Source: Calvatia gigantea (taxonomy: Eukaryota > Basidiomycota > Agaricomycetes > Agaricales > Lycoperdaceae). Taken from it: a stretch of 64,000 nucleotides of DNA. A program made the position numbers and the translations under genes. This document shows positions 62,350-64,000 of the stretch, piece after piece. Positions within the stretch are counted from its first letter, which is position 1, and each line of letters opens with the position of its first letter. Location of the stretch: NCBI GenBank assembly GCA_025093985.1, contig JACAAK010000001.1, positions 1,302,001 through 1,366,000 of the forward strand, read 5' to 3'. Below the pieces are notes generated by a model. It was not told where the DNA came from. It saw only the letters and a list, made by a program, of their open reading frames with translations, and ran no database searches.

Positions 62350-62483
62350 CATTAAGGGTATGCTTATTGTTGCAGAGGTGACGTGGTTATGATTAACCGA
62401 CTATACTGTAGCTCGCGAGTGTAATCGTATTATGCATTTCATGTTTCTGTCGTTTGTTATTCTATCATGTAGGCAATGTGTGA

Positions 62484-64000
62484 CTAGCTCTCAAGGATAT
62501 CCATTTGAAATCCATCCCTGCTGCCAACGTCCGCGCTGGTTTGCTCTTTGGTATTGAAGAGCTCGAGTGATTTGATAACTTCCGGAATGACATCAAGATG
62601 CACATTACGCCCCCAAAGCACGTCAAGGTGCTCGTACGTGCACAACCGTTTCGCAATAGTATGGCCTGGGAGTTGTGCTAGCATCGTGTTGATGTCGACA
62701 AGACTATCTGAATCGCCATATAACAACACAATAGGGGTGACGATATTACGCGTCGGGAAGCGAACAGGTCGATAAGAGCTAACAGACGTCGCGACAACCG
62801 GCGAAAGTACATCGTCATCATACATCTGGAACGCTGCGTTGCGCATGATCTGAAACCAATGCACGACCGCCTTGACAGAGGTAAAGGAATAGAGGTGAGC
62901 ATACGCGGCAATTTTCTGGTGTGTAGAGATATTATGGCTGTACCAGCTGAAAAGCCATATGAGGGATCTATCAATTACTTTTGCGAAAATTGGCGGGTAG
63001 ATTATGGATTGCCAGAAGGTGGCGGAGGAGAGGATAGATTTACGGCCGAAGAGGAGGAAGAGGAGTGTCGGCCTGAGGACTACATCAATGACGGGGTATA
63101 ACGAAAGACAGGGGCTGCAACATACGATGCCTTCATGAATCCATCGACGATTGGAACAGCTAAACCTGCAGGGCTCATGGCAGGAGCAAGAGCGATGAAC
63201 ACATTGACCCTTTCGTTCAACTGAGGGTGGATACTGAGAGCGGCAAATGCTTGTGCAGTCCCTTGGCTGAAACCGATATAGCTCAGCTGAGGTGCCCTGG
63301 TGACTCGCAGAATGTAGTCAATGGTGTCAGGAATATCATGCCATGCAAAATCGTCAATGCTACAGGGTGCGTGAATAAAGGTGCGTTGAATTGACTGCTC
63401 AACAATTCACCTGAAGTCCCAAAACTTGGAGGTATTTGGACCGTAATTAATTGACTTCTTAGAGTACTTGTTCCCCCTTGTATCAAACGATTTTTCAGTG
63501 TTTGAGCCAATGTAAATAGGATGGTGCGCCGTACCTGTTGTTACCTAGCCAGACGTCATAACCCTGTTCCACCAGAACGAACGCCAACGAACGCTCCGGA
63601 TTGGTGAGACAAACCCAAATTTCACTGTTCATGAGGAGCCCATGGTGTAAATATACAACAGGCTTTCCGGTACTCGTCCCAGGGCTGTCCTTCTTCTCCC
63701 CGCGTTTACTCGGCAATCGGTGAAGGCCAAGGAGATAACCGTCTTTGGTCAACACAACGTGTTCTTCATGTGTGTATCCATACATGCTACACAGGTCTTC
63801 GAAGTCCTTGGCTTTGAGGACATCATCCGAAGCTTTCCTTTCTCCCGACGGATCTTGTGCATTTCCGCCGAGCTGGTAGAAAAGAATGCGGGACCGTTTG
63901 TAGAACCAGTTGATGACGGATTTTGGGAGAAATAGGATAATGAATTTCAGGAACGATTCTAGGGCGAGGAAAGAAAATCCAAGTATTATGGCGACGTATT
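62484..64000 (-). CDS. Triacylglycerol/steryl ester lipase (Tgl1/Yeh1 type, alpha/beta hydrolase), 5' end outside the window
   Basis: Membrane-anchored lipase of lipid droplets or plasma membrane. The frame is open to the right edge, where IILGFSFLALESFLKFIILFL is an N-terminal membrane anchor. YGYTHEEHVVLTKDGYLLGL marks the lipase-associated N-terminal region. VVYLHHGLLMNSEIW is the oxyanion segment, and GYDVWLGNNR precedes GNKYSKKS after an intron. The nucleophile Ser is in YIGFSQGTAQAFA (about 63265). VLLYGDSDSLVD gives the Asp and TYEHLDVLWG the His. It ends ...FQMDILES at 62484. At least four introns (near 63115, 62960, 63390 and 63500). Confidence 0.9.

Overview
This window looks like nuclear DNA of a filamentous basidiomycete, most likely a mushroom-forming Agaricomycete. 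Genes lie on both strands and are split by many short introns of about 45-60 bases, nearly all GT-AG. Several genes fit this assignment: the fused TRP1 gene (glutamine amidotransferase, IGPS and PRAI), an AA9 copper monooxygenase, a NoxR-type oxidase regulator, a phenolic-type flavin halogenase and a mushroom-type orphan gene. No species can be named from sequence alone. All gene models below were spliced by eye from reading-frame continuity and GT/AG sites, so internal exon edges are approximate unless stated.

Layout, left to right. 0.6-4.1 kb (-): NDR/Cbk1-type kinase with a CRIB motif at its N-terminus. 4.7-6.7 kb (+): a doubtful small gene, then a homeodomain transcription factor. 7.5-8.9 kb (-): secreted AA9 LPMO, followed by a gene-poor 1.8 kb. 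10.7-19.3 kb: two head-to-head pairs, glycerol-3-phosphate acyltransferase/RRP12 and proteasome assembly chaperone/ubiquitin C-terminal hydrolase. 19.5-25.9 kb: FAD monooxygenase, ETF-alpha and phospholipid:diacylglycerol acyltransferase. 26.0-27.0 kb: an unknown protein. 28.5-32.8 kb: flavin-dependent halogenase and aldo-keto reductase. 33.0-39.8 kb: a TMEM184/Ost-alpha family membrane protein and a secreted S10 carboxypeptidase. 40.2-42.8 kb: TRP1. 42.9-43.8 kb: orphan gene interrupted by an in-frame stop. 44.1-45.9 kb: Slt2/Mpk1 MAP kinase. 46.7-49.1 kb: tandem pair of four-TM proteins. 49.5-54.3 kb: Drs2-type flippase. 55.4-57.5 kb: NoxR. 58.2-59.5 kb: Pxr1/PINX1 G-patch protein. 59.7-62.3 kb: QutR-like pseudoenzyme. 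62.5-64 kb: Tgl1/Yeh-type lipase running off the right edge.

Most genes are core housekeeping. Three themes recur. Membrane lipid handling is represented by Gpt2, Lro1, ETF-alpha, the lipase and Drs2. Polarity and cell-wall signalling is represented by the CRIB-NDR kinase, Mpk1 and NoxR, and two of these are candidate Rho-GTPase effectors. Oxidative or secondary metabolism is represented by the FAD monooxygenase, the halogenase and the aldo-keto reductase. No transposon, tRNA, rRNA or CRISPR array was recognised. The strongest leads are the CRIB-NDR fusion, the halogenase with a 51-base GC-AG intron that is a multiple of three and free of stops, the catalytically stripped QutR-like protein, the orphan gene with one in-frame stop, and the single-base frameshift in the ubiquitin hydrolase.
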